Shown: positions 42,722 to 49,757, counted from the first letter of the stretch. The stretch is DNA of 64,000 nt from Flavobacterium zepuense (GCF_007097145.1 NZ_VJVZ01000007.1:186001-250000), one strand, 5' to 3'. Notes: generated from the sequence alone by a model not told the origin. Numbers and translations are program-made.

Positions 42722-43192
42722 ATGCTAACCTGGATACGCAAACATAAAAGGATTTTACTATACGGTTCCAGCCTGGCGTTACTGCTATTTTTGCTGCGCT
42801 GGCTGGAATTCCGTTTTTTAGTTTTAAGCCACGCCATAGATATTTACGTAGGCGCCATTGCCCTTATGTTTACCGCGCTGGGCATCTGGCTTACGCTAAA
42901 ACTCACCAGGCCTAAAACCCATACCGTTATTGTTGAGAAGGAAGTATACCTGCCTGCTGAAACCTCATCAGAAATTAACCAGTCCGAAATTGAAAAGCTT
43001 GCCCTTAGCAGGCGTGAGCTGGAAGTACTTAATTTAATGGCGCAGGGCATGAGCAACAAAGAAATTGCCGACGGTTTATTTGTATCTTTAAATACGGTTA
43101 AAACGCATTCATCCAACATTTTTGAAAAGCTTGATGTTAAGCGCCGCACCCAGGCGGTAGAAAAATCGAAAAGGCTGGGCATTATTGTGTAA
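42722..43192 (+). CDS. Membrane-anchored LuxR-type HTH protein
   Basis: 156 residues. Two membrane segments (ILLYGSSLALLLFLLRWLEF; AIDIYVGAIALMFTALGIWL) are followed by a short linker and a LuxR/FixJ helix-turn-helix (LSRRELEVLNLMAQGMSNKEIA, then TVKTHSSNIFEKLDV). It has no receiver or ligand domain, so it is a membrane-tethered DNA-binding protein. It starts 18 bases after the permease-thioredoxin gene, so it may sense the state of that transporter. That link is an inference from position. Confidence 0.82.
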   Translation: MLTWIRKHKRILLYGSSLALLLFLLRWLEFRFLVLSHAIDIYVGAIALMFTALGIWLTLKLTRPKTHTVIVEKEVYLPAETSSEINQSEIEKLALSRRELEVLNLMAQGMSNKEIADGLFVSLNTVKTHSSNIFEKLDVKRRTQAVEKSKRLGIIV

Positions 43193-43236
43193 AGGCATCG
43201 CCCATAAGTAGTATTGGTTGATGCAAACCTAAAATT

Positions 43237-43250
43237 CATACTAAAGTATG
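43237..43250 (+). promoter_or_regulatory. CATACT-AA-AGTATG palindrome before the DUF4199 gene
   Basis: A 6-bp-arm dyad 24 bases upstream of CAATTTTG (43274-43281), a -7-like element. It sits in the -33 region and could bind the LuxR-type protein encoded just upstream. Confidence 0.4.
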
Positions 43251-43311
43251 AGTGTGTAAAACCCATAAATGCCCAATTTTGCAGCATCATAACACATAAA
43301 ACATAAACCTT

Positions 43312-43827
43312 ATGAAAAAAATTGTACTCAGGTACGGACTCCTTGCCGGCCCCATCAGCATGATAGGTTTCGCGCTTACTGCTACCCATATTGTAGATTC
43401 TAAGTATGGAATGCTGGTGGGCTACGCCTCCATGATCGTAGCGTTCTCCTTAATATATGTAGCCGTTGTAAATTACAGGGATAATTACAACGGTGGCACT
43501 ATTACATTTGGCAAGGCTTTTTTAATTGGCTTATACATTACGCTTATTGCCTCTACCGTTTATGTGGTTATCTGGCTTATAAGCTACTACTTTTTTATGC
43601 CCGATTACCTGGACAAATACATGGCAAATTACCTGGCCGACCTAAAAGCCGGTGGTGCTTCCGCAGAAAAAATTAAAGCCGAAACCGCCGAAATGGCCGG
43701 ATATATGGAGATGTACAAGAACCCTTTCCTTAATGCCCTTATTACCTATACCGAGATACTGCCCGTTGGGCTGATTGTATCGTTAATTAGTGCTGCCATT
43801 TTAAGGAGAAAGCCACAGTTTGCGTAA
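43312..43827 (+). CDS. DUF4199 membrane protein
   Basis: 171 residues with about four membrane segments: LAGPISMIGFALTA, MLVGYASMIVAFSLIYVAV, FLIGLYITLIASTVYVVIWLIS, and a last one before RRKPQFA. The family is common in Bacteroidota inner membranes and is not characterised. The conserved VAVVNYRDNYNGGTITFGKAF segment is the mark I rely on. It has its own -7-like element and does not need to share the ABC operon transcript. Confidence 0.82.
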   Translation: MKKIVLRYGLLAGPISMIGFALTATHIVDSKYGMLVGYASMIVAFSLIYVAVVNYRDNYNGGTITFGKAFLIGLYITLIASTVYVVIWLISYYFFMPDYLDKYMANYLADLKAGGASAEKIKAETAEMAGYMEMYKNPFLNALITYTEILPVGLIVSLISAAILRRKPQFA

Positions 43828-43887
43828 GTAAAAGTAATTGTCATACTGAGCATCTCGAAGTGCGGCATTGACTTTTACGACCATTTA

Positions 43888-43968
43888 AACCTACAAGGTT
43901 TTAAAAACCTTGCAGGTTAGCTACATCATTTTATACTCCTGCAAGGTCTCAAAGACCTTGTAGGTATA
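43888..43968. repeat. Two hairpins of CCT(G/A)CAAGGTTT type
   Basis: AACCTACAAGGTTT/AAACCTTGCAGGTT (43888-43918) and TATAC-CCTGCAAGGTCT/AGACCTTGTAGG-TATA (43932-43968). They share the CCTGCAAGGT core and lie in an intergenic region before the Crp/Fnr promoter. A REP-like repeat. Confidence 0.6.
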
Positions 43969-44014
43969 ATTTCCATACGTATTAATAATAAGCGCCTCAA
44001 ATGGCACTTTTTAT

Positions 44015-44045
44015 TTTTACACAAAAGCCTTATATTTGTGTAAAA
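44015..44045 (+). promoter_or_regulatory. Inverted repeat TTTTACACAAA-N9-TTTGTGTAAAA over the crp promoter
   Basis: Perfect 11-bp arms. The right arm overlaps TATATTTG (44031-44038), the -7 element, 17 bases before the ATG at 44056. An autoregulatory operator is likely. Confidence 0.65.
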
Positions 44046-44055
44046 CCTTACAGTT

Positions 44056-44637
44056 ATGTACAGCCGCATAAACAAAAGCATAAGCCGCTACGTTGATTTT
44101 ACCCAGGAAGAGCTTGATATCTTTAACTCCCTTTTAGAATACAGGAAAGTACCTAAAAAGACCATCATGCTACACGAGGGCGAAATGTGTAATTTTGAAG
44201 CCTTTGTAATTCAGGGCTGCGTGCGCAAATACTATATAGATGTCAATGGCTTTGAGGTAATACTTCAATTTGCCATAGAGGATGCCTGGGTGAGCGATAT
44301 ATCCTTTAGTATTTATGAAGACAAGCCCAGCAAGCTTTACATAGAAACGCTGGAAGACTGCGAGTTCTTTGTATTTACCCCCGAAACCAAAGAAGAACTG
44401 TTTAAACGTGCCCCAAAGTTTGAAAGGGCTTACCGTATATTGTTTCAGCGCAACCTTGCCGCACTGCAAAACAGGCTGTTTAACACCATTTCTAAAACCG
44501 CATTAGACAAATACCTCGAATTCCTGGAGCTGTACCCTACCCTGCCACAGCGTGTAGCACAGCACTATATAGCATCCTACCTGGGCATCTCAGCCGAATT
44601 TCTAAGCAAAACAAGGGCAAAGGCAGCGAAAATTTAG
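44056..44637 (+). CDS. Crp/Fnr-family transcriptional regulator
   Basis: 193 residues. A cyclic-nucleotide-binding-like barrel (residues ~20-130) precedes the HTH (HYIASYLGISAEFLSKTR, ~172-190). Like the gene at 6466 it has the short Bacteroidota form without FNR cysteines. The two share the end pattern IASYLGxSxExLSxxR but are clearly different proteins. A long inverted repeat overlaps its own promoter. It precedes the pirin and yceI genes, each carrying the conserved box, so it is a candidate regulator for them. Confidence 0.87.
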   Translation: MYSRINKSISRYVDFTQEELDIFNSLLEYRKVPKKTIMLHEGEMCNFEAFVIQGCVRKYYIDVNGFEVILQFAIEDAWVSDISFSIYEDKPSKLYIETLEDCEFFVFTPETKEELFKRAPKFERAYRILFQRNLAALQNRLFNTISKTALDKYLEFLELYPTLPQRVAQHYIASYLGISAEFLSKTRAKAAKI

Positions 44638-44646
44638 TTGCAGTTT

Positions 44647-44741
44647 GCAGTCGCAGTCGCAGTCGCAGTCGCAGTCGCAGTCGCAGTCGCAGTCGCAGTC
44701 GCAGTCGCAGTCGCAGTCGCAGTCGCAGTCGCAGTCGCAGT
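44647..44741. repeat. (GCAGTC) hexamer tandem repeat, about 15.8 copies
   Basis: Fifteen perfect GCAGTC units plus GCAGT, starting 9 bases after the crp stop codon. It is non-coding in context. Shorter related runs lie at 44821-44845 and 54356-54374. Confidence 0.95.
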
Positions 44742-44859
44742 TTTTAATGCGAACTACAATCTTATATAATATTGTATAGAATTATTTTATTTTATTTTTT
44801 TTAAACTATTAAGTGTCAACTGAGACTGAAAACTGAGACTGCGACTAAAAACTTCTTTC

Positions 44860-44903
44860 TTGTCCCAGTTCAATGCGCACCTCCTTCCTATGTCGCAATT
44901 TTG
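44860..44903 (+). promoter_or_regulatory. TTGTCYYAGTTCAATG box and promoter, copy 3
   Basis: TTGTCCCAGTTCAATG at 44860-44875, 20 bases, CAATTTTG at 44896-44903 followed by TACTGTAATA, the same as copy 1. The pirin gene starts 26 bases later. Confidence 0.72.
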
Positions 44904-44929
44904 TACTGTAATACTAAAGCAACAAAATC

Positions 44930-45805
44930 ATGGACAGGAAAAATTTTATAAAAAAAGGATTAATGGGCACCGGTATGTTTATAACATCGGCTGCCGTGGG
45001 CGATGCACTAATTAATGATATCGACGAGATAAAACCGTTAGAGCCTATTGGGTACAACCACCTGCCTAATACCACATCTAAAATAATGGAGAACACCGTG
45101 CTGCACAAAGCAGGTACAAGAGGCCATGCAAACCACGGCTGGTTAGACAGCCACCACACCTTTAGCTTTGCCAATTACAATAATCCTGACAGGATGCACT
45201 TTGGTGTACTGCGTGTTCTTAATGACGACCGCGTAGATGCAGGCATGGGCTTTGGCACTCACCCGCACGATAATATGGAAATAATTTCCATACCTTTAGA
45301 GGGCGACCTGGAGCATAAAGACAGCATGGGCAACACTGCCGTTATTAAAAAAGGCGATATACAGGCAATGAGCGCCGGTACGGGTATTTACCACAGCGAG
45401 TACAACAAAAATAAAGACAAGCTTACCAAGTTCCTTCAAATATGGGTGTACCCTAACAAACGCAACGTCACCCCGCGTTACGACCAGATAACCCTTAACG
45501 AAGCCGAAAGGCACAACACGCTACAGCAAATATTATCGCCTAATGCTGATGATGCCGGTGTTTGGATCAACCAGGATGCGTGGTTCCATATGGGTAAGTT
45601 TGATGCAGGCTTTACAACCGAATACACCGTTAAAAAACCGGGCAACGGTATTTATGCCTTTGTTCTTAAAGGCGATATTACCATTGGCAACATAGCCCTT
45701 AATGAGCGCGACGGCCTTGGTATTTGGGATACTGCTGCGATAGACATTACTGCGGCCTCGCAGGATGCCGAACTTCTTTTAATGGAAGTACCAATGACAC
45801 TATAA
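44930..45805 (+). CDS. Pirin-family protein (YhhW type) with N-terminal extension
   Basis: 291 residues. The pirin/YhhW core begins near residue 53 (ENTVLHKAGTRGHANHGWLDS) with the metal-site HPHDNMEIISIPLEGDLEHKD and GTGIYHSEYN. Residues 1-50 are an extension (MDRKNFIKKGLMGTGMF ITSAA) that resembles a degenerate Tat-type signal (RK in place of RR), with no clear cleavage site. It may be a quercetin-dioxygenase-like enzyme or a redox regulator. It is preceded by the conserved box and followed by a yceI gene that has its own box. Confidence 0.82.
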   Translation: MDRKNFIKKGLMGTGMFITSAAVGDALINDIDEIKPLEPIGYNHLPNTTSKIMENTVLHKAGTRGHANHGWLDSHHTFSFANYNNPDRMHFGVLRVLNDDRVDAGMGFGTHPHDNMEIISIPLEGDLEHKDSMGNTAVIKKGDIQAMSAGTGIYHSEYNKNKDKLTKFLQIWVYPNKRNVTPRYDQITLNEAERHNTLQQILSPNADDAGVWINQDAWFHMGKFDAGFTTEYTVKKPGNGIYAFVLKGDITIGNIALNERDGLGIWDTAAIDITAASQDAELLLMEVPMTL

Positions 45806-45824
45806 TAATATATAGCTGCATTTC

Positions 45825-45868
45825 TTGTCCCAGTTCAATGCCGGGGCGCAAAATAAGGCAGAACTTTG
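45825..45868 (+). promoter_or_regulatory. TTGTCYYAGTTCAATG box and promoter, copy 4
   Basis: TTGTCCCAGTTCAATG at 45825-45840, 20 bases, GAACTTTG at 45861-45868 followed by TACTGT, the same register as the other three copies. The yceI gene starts 62 bases later. Confidence 0.7.
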
Positions 45869-45930
45869 TACTGTCTAAAATAGATAACAAAAAAATAAAA
45901 ACAATTAATAAACCATAAAATTTAAAGATC

Positions 45931-46461
45931 ATGGCAACAACAAAATGGGTATTAGACCCAACACACTCAGAAGTAGGTTTTAAAGTTAAACACCTTATGT
46001 TTACTAACGTATCGGGCCAATTTACAAAATTTGAGGCTACTGCAACTTCTGACGATGAAAACTTTGATAACGCTACTTTCGACTTCACTGCCGATGTAGA
46101 TTCAGTAAATACAAACAATGCCGATCGTGACGGCCACCTTAAAAGCGGCGATTTCTTTGATGCCGAAAAATTCCCTAAGCTTACATTTAAGTCTACCACA
46201 GTTGCTAAAGCAGAAGAAGGCGAATATGTAGTAACAGGCGACCTTACCCTGCACGGCGAAACCAAACCGGTTACCCTTGCTGTAGAGTTTGGCGGTATAC
46301 AAAAAGACCCTTGGGGCAACATTAAAGCAGGTTTCTCTGTAACAGGAAAAATAAACCGTAAAGATTTTGGCCTTAGCTGGAACGCAGCCCTTGAAACAGG
46401 CGGTGTTATGCTTGGCGAAGAAGTAAAACTGGCTTTAGAGCTTCAGTTTGTAAAACAATAA
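45931..46461 (+). CDS. YceI-family protein without signal peptide
   Basis: 176 residues of YceI lipocalin-like fold: WVLDPTHSEVGFKVKHLMFTN at the N-terminus, NADRDGHLKSGDFFDAEKFPK, GDLTLHGETKPVTLAVEFGG. No signal peptide is seen, so it should be cytoplasmic, unlike the secreted YceI at 29482. The family binds long-chain isoprenoids or related lipids. It lies behind a pirin and has its own copy of the box, so its expression is tied to the same regulator as the pirin. Confidence 0.88.
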   Translation: MATTKWVLDPTHSEVGFKVKHLMFTNVSGQFTKFEATATSDDENFDNATFDFTADVDSVNTNNADRDGHLKSGDFFDAEKFPKLTFKSTTVAKAEEGEYVVTGDLTLHGETKPVTLAVEFGGIQKDPWGNIKAGFSVTGKINRKDFGLSWNAALETGGVMLGEEVKLALELQFVKQ

Positions 46462-46508
46462 TTAGTACAAGCTACTAAACACACAACTCAAGTTTTTTAA
46501 TTCCTGCA

Positions 46509-46548
46509 ACGCCGTGGTACTTTTAGTATCGCGGCTTTACGTTTTTTA
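46509..46548 (+). terminator. Probable terminator after yceI
   Basis: Imperfect hairpin around GCCGTGGTAC / AGTATCGCGGC followed by a T-rich run. Lower quality than the other terminators. Confidence 0.5.
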
Positions 46549-46581
46549 GTACGTAATTTAGAATTTGAAGAACATTACAAT

Positions 46582-47208
46582 CTATTTTCTCTGGATGATT
46601 ATTTGCAATACATCATCGGATAATCTATCAATAACAAAACTTTCAACCTCATTTACATAATCTTCTTCTCGTACATAGGTATGAGACATCATCATAATTG
46701 GTGGAATTTCTTCGATATTAAAACCGTTTACAATTAAAAATTGAGAGATTTCCTTTGCATAAGCCTTAGATTCTGGACTGTCCGCGACAGCAATAAGAAC
46801 TTTATAATTTTTAGGAATTAGAAGCAATTTAGATTTTTGTTCATCAGTTAAGTGCCTAACAAGTTTATAGTTGTTATTTGTTATGTTAGTAACTGGTGCA
46901 TTGTATACAGGTCCATTATAAACATCCCCATTATGTATAGGTGCAGTATGTATTTGATTATTATTACCCTTTATAGAATTACTTTTATCGATTTTATTAT
47001 CATTACCAATAACATTCTCATTGCCTTTAATTTCATTTTCTTCGAATTTATCGCTTGGTGCAGCAGAATTTTCAATTGGCTTTGTATTGATTTTCTCTAC
47101 CTGTAATCGGTCAATTTTATAATTAGCTAATAGTCCCAATAAACCACCAATTATAGGAGCAAGCCATAAGATAAATTTCCACGTAAGTATTTTGTTGTCA
47201 ATGCTCAT
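46582..47208 (-). CDS. AT-rich orphan: membrane anchor, Asn-rich repeats, C-terminal domain
   Basis: 208 residues, not recognised. A single N-terminal membrane segment (FILWLAPIIGGLLGLLA) is followed by a polar region of GNxNxI-type repeats (ENEIKGNENVIGNDNKIDK; IKGNNNQIHT; NGDVYNGPVYNAPVTNITNNN), which may form a beta-solenoid or spacer. A C-terminal ~80-residue alpha/beta domain (YKVLIAVADSPESKAYAKEI) ends the chain. Base composition is more AT-rich than its neighbours, suggesting recent acquisition. A good minus-strand promoter lies upstream. No function can be given. Confidence 0.65.
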   Translation of the reverse strand: MSIDNKILTWKFILWLAPIIGGLLGLLANYKIDRLQVEKINTKPIENSAAPSDKFEENEIKGNENVIGNDNKIDKSNSIKGNNNQIHTAPIHNGDVYNGPVYNAPVTNITNNNYKLVRHLTDEQKSKLLLIPKNYKVLIAVADSPESKAYAKEISQFLIVNGFNIEEIPPIMMMSHTYVREEDYVNEVESFVIDRLSDDVLQIIIQRK

Positions 47209-47235
47209 CTTTTTAATTTAATACTTTAATAATGA

Positions 47236-47266
47236 CAAATCTACTCGCAATAACGACACATTGCAA
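47236..47266 (-). promoter_or_regulatory. Promoter of the AT-rich orphan gene
   Basis: On the minus strand, TTG (47266-47264), 20 bases, TAGATTTG (47243-47236). The start codon is 28 bases downstream. Confidence 0.6.
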
Positions 47267-47309
47267 GACAATGAGAAAAAAAGTAATAGTTAAATTTAAT
47301 TATATTCTC

Positions 47310-47340
47310 TTGCTCAATAAAAATACCTTTACTACTTTTA
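47310..47340 (+). promoter_or_regulatory. trp operon promoter
   Basis: TTG at 47310-47312, 20 bases, TACTTTTA at 47333-47340. The trpL start at 47345 is so close that the leader RNA may be nearly leaderless. A second -7-like TACCTTTA lies at 47324-47331. Confidence 0.45.
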
Positions 47341-47344
47341 CCTT

Positions 47345-47419
47345 ATGATTTTACAATCGCACAACATATCTGTAAATTTTTGGTGGTGGCAGTCAACTCT
47401 TTTAGTGACTGTTGCCTAA
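47345..47419 (+). CDS. trpL: trp leader peptide with three Trp codons
   Basis: A 24-residue reading frame (MILQSHNISVNF, then WWW, then QSTLLVTVA) with TGG TGG TGG at 47381-47389. A 1:2 hairpin can form across the Trp codons and the frame end (GGCAGTCA / TGAC-TG-TTGCC). It is followed by a terminator 25 bases later and by trpE. This is the architecture of ribosome-mediated trp attenuation. The leader is too short for routine gene calling, so it is easily missed. Confidence 0.88.
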   Translation: MILQSHNISVNFWWWQSTLLVTVA

Positions 47420-47480
47420 ACACGTATATATACCATTATGTTTAAACGGCTTGTCACAATGTGGCAAGCCGTTTTTCTTT
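47405..47480 (+). promoter_or_regulatory. trp attenuator: antiterminator and terminator
   Basis: Terminator: AAACGGCTTG (47444-47453) with CAAGCCGTTT (47465-47474) and a T-run. Competing antiterminator: GTGAC (47405-47409) with GTCAC (47453-47457), plus GCC (47414-47416) with GGC (47448-47450). The two forms share bases, as attenuation requires. Confidence 0.82.
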
Positions 47481-47502
47481 TACCCAAAAATTTTAAATCA
47501 CC

Positions 47503-48891
47503 ATGAAACTACATACACAAGCCTATTCTTTTAACGCCGACATGTATACTGCCGTTGGGCTCTACATGGGGCTGCGCAACCACTACCGCAAACCGTGCCT
47601 GCTGGAGGGTAACGATTACCACTCCCGTGCCGACAGTACCTCCTACATCGGGCTCGACCCGCTTATAGAAATTACAGTGTTTGATGCTGTTATTACAATA
47701 GATGTTGCCGGGCAAAAAACCGAGCACCCCATTACAGATAAACGCAAAGTTACCCAACAGGTTCAGCAGATTATTGCAGGGTTCGACTTTGCCAATCCGT
47801 TTACCAATAACGGCTTCCTGACCTACTTTGGTTTCGAATATTCGCATTTTGAAGAAACGGTTGCCGAAGAAAAGCCGTCTGACCTGAACATACCCAAGGC
47901 CTACTTTATATTGTATAAGTATTTAATAGTACTGGACCATTTTCATGATACCGGCGAAATTCTATACAACTCTATAGACGGTACAACAAAACCCGACACC
48001 GATTTTGAAGCCCTGTTGCGCAGGCAGAGTTTTACGCTATTGCCTTTTGAAACCAAAGGCGACGAGAAAACCCTGATAGCGAATAATGAGTTTATAGATT
48101 TGGTAAACAAAGCCAAAGAACATATTTACAGGGGCAATGTTTTTCAGCTTGTGGTATCGCGCCCATTCTCGCAGCCCTTTTTTGGCGACGATTTCGAGGT
48201 GTATCGACAGTTGCGCAGGCTTAACCCCTCGCCCTACCTGTTTTATGTAGATATGGAGTCGTACCGCTTAATGGGGTCCTCGCCCGAAACACAGATACGC
48301 CTTAAAGATGGCATGGCATCCATACACCCCATTGCGGGCACGGTTAAAAAAACCGGCAATGCCGCTACCGACGTACATAACACCAACGAACTGCTGCACG
48401 ACGAAAAAGAAAACGCTGAGCACACCATGCTGGTAGACCTTGCACGTAACGACCTGAGTAAATATTGCAACGATGTGCATATAGCATCATACAAAGAGGT
48501 ACAGCATTTTTCGCACGTAATACATTTGGTATCTAAAGTAACAGGCCAGGCCGAAGCTACCGATGCATTGACGCTTTTTGCCGGAACGTTTCCCGCCGGA
48601 ACGCTATCGGGCACACCCAAACCCGAGGCGTTAAAACTGATCCAGAAGTACGAGGTGAGTCCGCGTGAGTATTACGGCGGTGCCATAGGTTTTTTAGGTA
48701 CCGATGGCAACATGAACCTTGCCATTGTAATACGCAGCATTTTTAGCAAAAATAACGAGCTGCACTACCGCGCCGGTGCCGGTGTAGTGTTAGACTCCAT
48801 TCCTGAAAACGAACTACAGGAAGTAAACAACAAACTGGGTGCCGTTCGCCGCGCCATAACCGCTGCGAACTCTCAGCCTTTACCACTTTAA
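47503..48891 (+). CDS. trpE: Anthranilate synthase component I
   Basis: 462 residues of the chorismate-binding family. LLEGND at residue ~29 corresponds to the Trp feedback motif (LLES in E. coli). The catalytic domain shows YLFYVDMESYRLMGSSPE, HPIAGTVKKTG, DEKENAEHTMLVDLARNDL and SVTGxSGTPKPEAL-like GTLSGTPKPEALKLIQ, ending in RAGAGVVLDS. It makes anthranilate from chorismate with the TrpG glutaminase encoded 36 bases downstream. It is the first structural gene after the attenuator. Confidence 0.92.
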   Translation: MKLHTQAYSFNADMYTAVGLYMGLRNHYRKPCLLEGNDYHSRADSTSYIGLDPLIEITVFDAVITIDVAGQKTEHPITDKRKVTQQVQQIIAGFDFANPFTNNGFLTYFGFEYSHFEETVAEEKPSDLNIPKAYFILYKYLIVLDHFHDTGEILYNSIDGTTKPDTDFEALLRRQSFTLLPFETKGDEKTLIANNEFIDLVNKAKEHIYRGNVFQLVVSRPFSQPFFGDDFEVYRQLRRLNPSPYLFYVDMESYRLMGSSPETQIRLKDGMASIHPIAGTVKKTGNAATDVHNTNELLHDEKENAEHTMLVDLARNDLSKYCNDVHIASYKEVQHFSHVIHLVSKVTGQAEATDALTLFAGTFPAGTLSGTPKPEALKLIQKYEVSPREYYGGAIGFLGTDGNMNLAIVIRSIFSKNNELHYRAGAGVVLDSIPENELQEVNNKLGAVRRAITAANSQPLPL

Positions 48892-48927
48892 AAACTTTCG
48901 ACTCTAAGACTTTTGACAAATACGATT

Positions 48928-49491
48928 ATGAAAATAGGTATAATAGATAATTTCGACTCCTTTGTATACAACCTTGTGCGCTATGTGCGCGAAACTGATA
49001 ATGCAGAAGTAATTGTGCAGCGCAACAACGAGGTAGATTATGATGAACTCGACACTTGCGATGCCCTATTGCTATCGCCCGGCCCAGGCATCCCATCCGA
49101 AGCCGGAGAACTGCTCGATGTTATAAAGCGCTATTCGGGCAAAAAGAAATTGCTGGGCGTTTGCCTGGGCCATCAGGCTATTGCCGAAGTTTTTGGCGGA
49201 CATTTAGAGCAATGCCCCGAGCCTGTTCACGGCAAGGCTACTGACATGGAAATACTTACGCCTGACCCGCTTTTTGAGGGACTGCCGCAAACCATGCCCG
49301 TGGGCCGCTACCACAGCTGGAAAATTACCGCACAGGATAATCCGCTACTACAAATAACTGCCCAAACCGCCGATGGTACCGTTATGGCACTGCGCCATGC
49401 CACACACCCCACCAGCGGCGTACAGTTTCACCCGGAATCAGTACTAACCCCGCAGGGCAGGCAAATTATAGAGAATTGGATAAGGGAATAA
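48928..49491 (+). CDS. trpG: Anthranilate synthase component II (glutamine amidotransferase)
   Basis: 187 residues from the ATG at 48928; a TTG five codons upstream is less likely. A class I glutamine amidotransferase: IGIIDNFDSFVYNLVRYV at the N-terminus, oxyanion loop LLLSPGPGIPSE, nucleophile Cys in LLGVCLGHQAIAE and His/Glu in GVQFHPESVLT. It releases ammonia from glutamine for TrpE. It could also serve p-aminobenzoate synthesis (PabA role), as often in this group. A 266-bp repeat-bearing gap separates it from trpD. Confidence 0.92.
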   Translation: MKIGIIDNFDSFVYNLVRYVRETDNAEVIVQRNNEVDYDELDTCDALLLSPGPGIPSEAGELLDVIKRYSGKKKLLGVCLGHQAIAEVFGGHLEQCPEPVHGKATDMEILTPDPLFEGLPQTMPVGRYHSWKITAQDNPLLQITAQTADGTVMALRHATHPTSGVQFHPESVLTPQGRQIIENWIRE

Positions 49492-49509
49492 TTACGAATT
49501 TTGAATTGG

Positions 49510-49748
49510 ACCTCACCCCCAACCCCTCTCCGAAGGAGAGGGGAGCCGAGAACGGGTACAGTTCGCAATTATATACAATATATCTTTGCTCAAAACAGCC
49601 GAGTGTAGCTGCTCCCTCTCCTTTGGAGAGGGCTGGGGTGAGGACAAAACAAAAGCTTCACGCGATTCAATAAATAACAATTAACGCTACTCTAATACCC
49701 CCTGTGTAGTTGCCCCTCTCCTTCGGAGAGGGGTTGGGGTGAGGTCTC
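49510..49748. repeat. MITE-like element with long inverted ends inside the trp operon
   Basis: The left end is an ACCTCACCCCCAACCCCTCTCC run; the right end is its inverse. Each end has a CCCCTCTCC-GAA/TTC-GGAGAGGGG hairpin (49523-49543 and 49713-49733), and a third CCCTCTCC-TTT-GGAGAGGG hairpin lies at 49614-49632. No ORF of note is inside. It separates trpG from trpD. Confidence 0.75.
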
Positions 49749-49757
49749 CAAAAAAAA

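Noticed and set aside
44647..44741. CRISPR array or coding repeat
   Set aside because: A simple 6-base tandem with no spacer and no open frame of note.
49476..49673. 65-codon plus-strand frame between trpG and trpD
   Set aside because: It runs through the inverted repeats and has no homology that I recognise.
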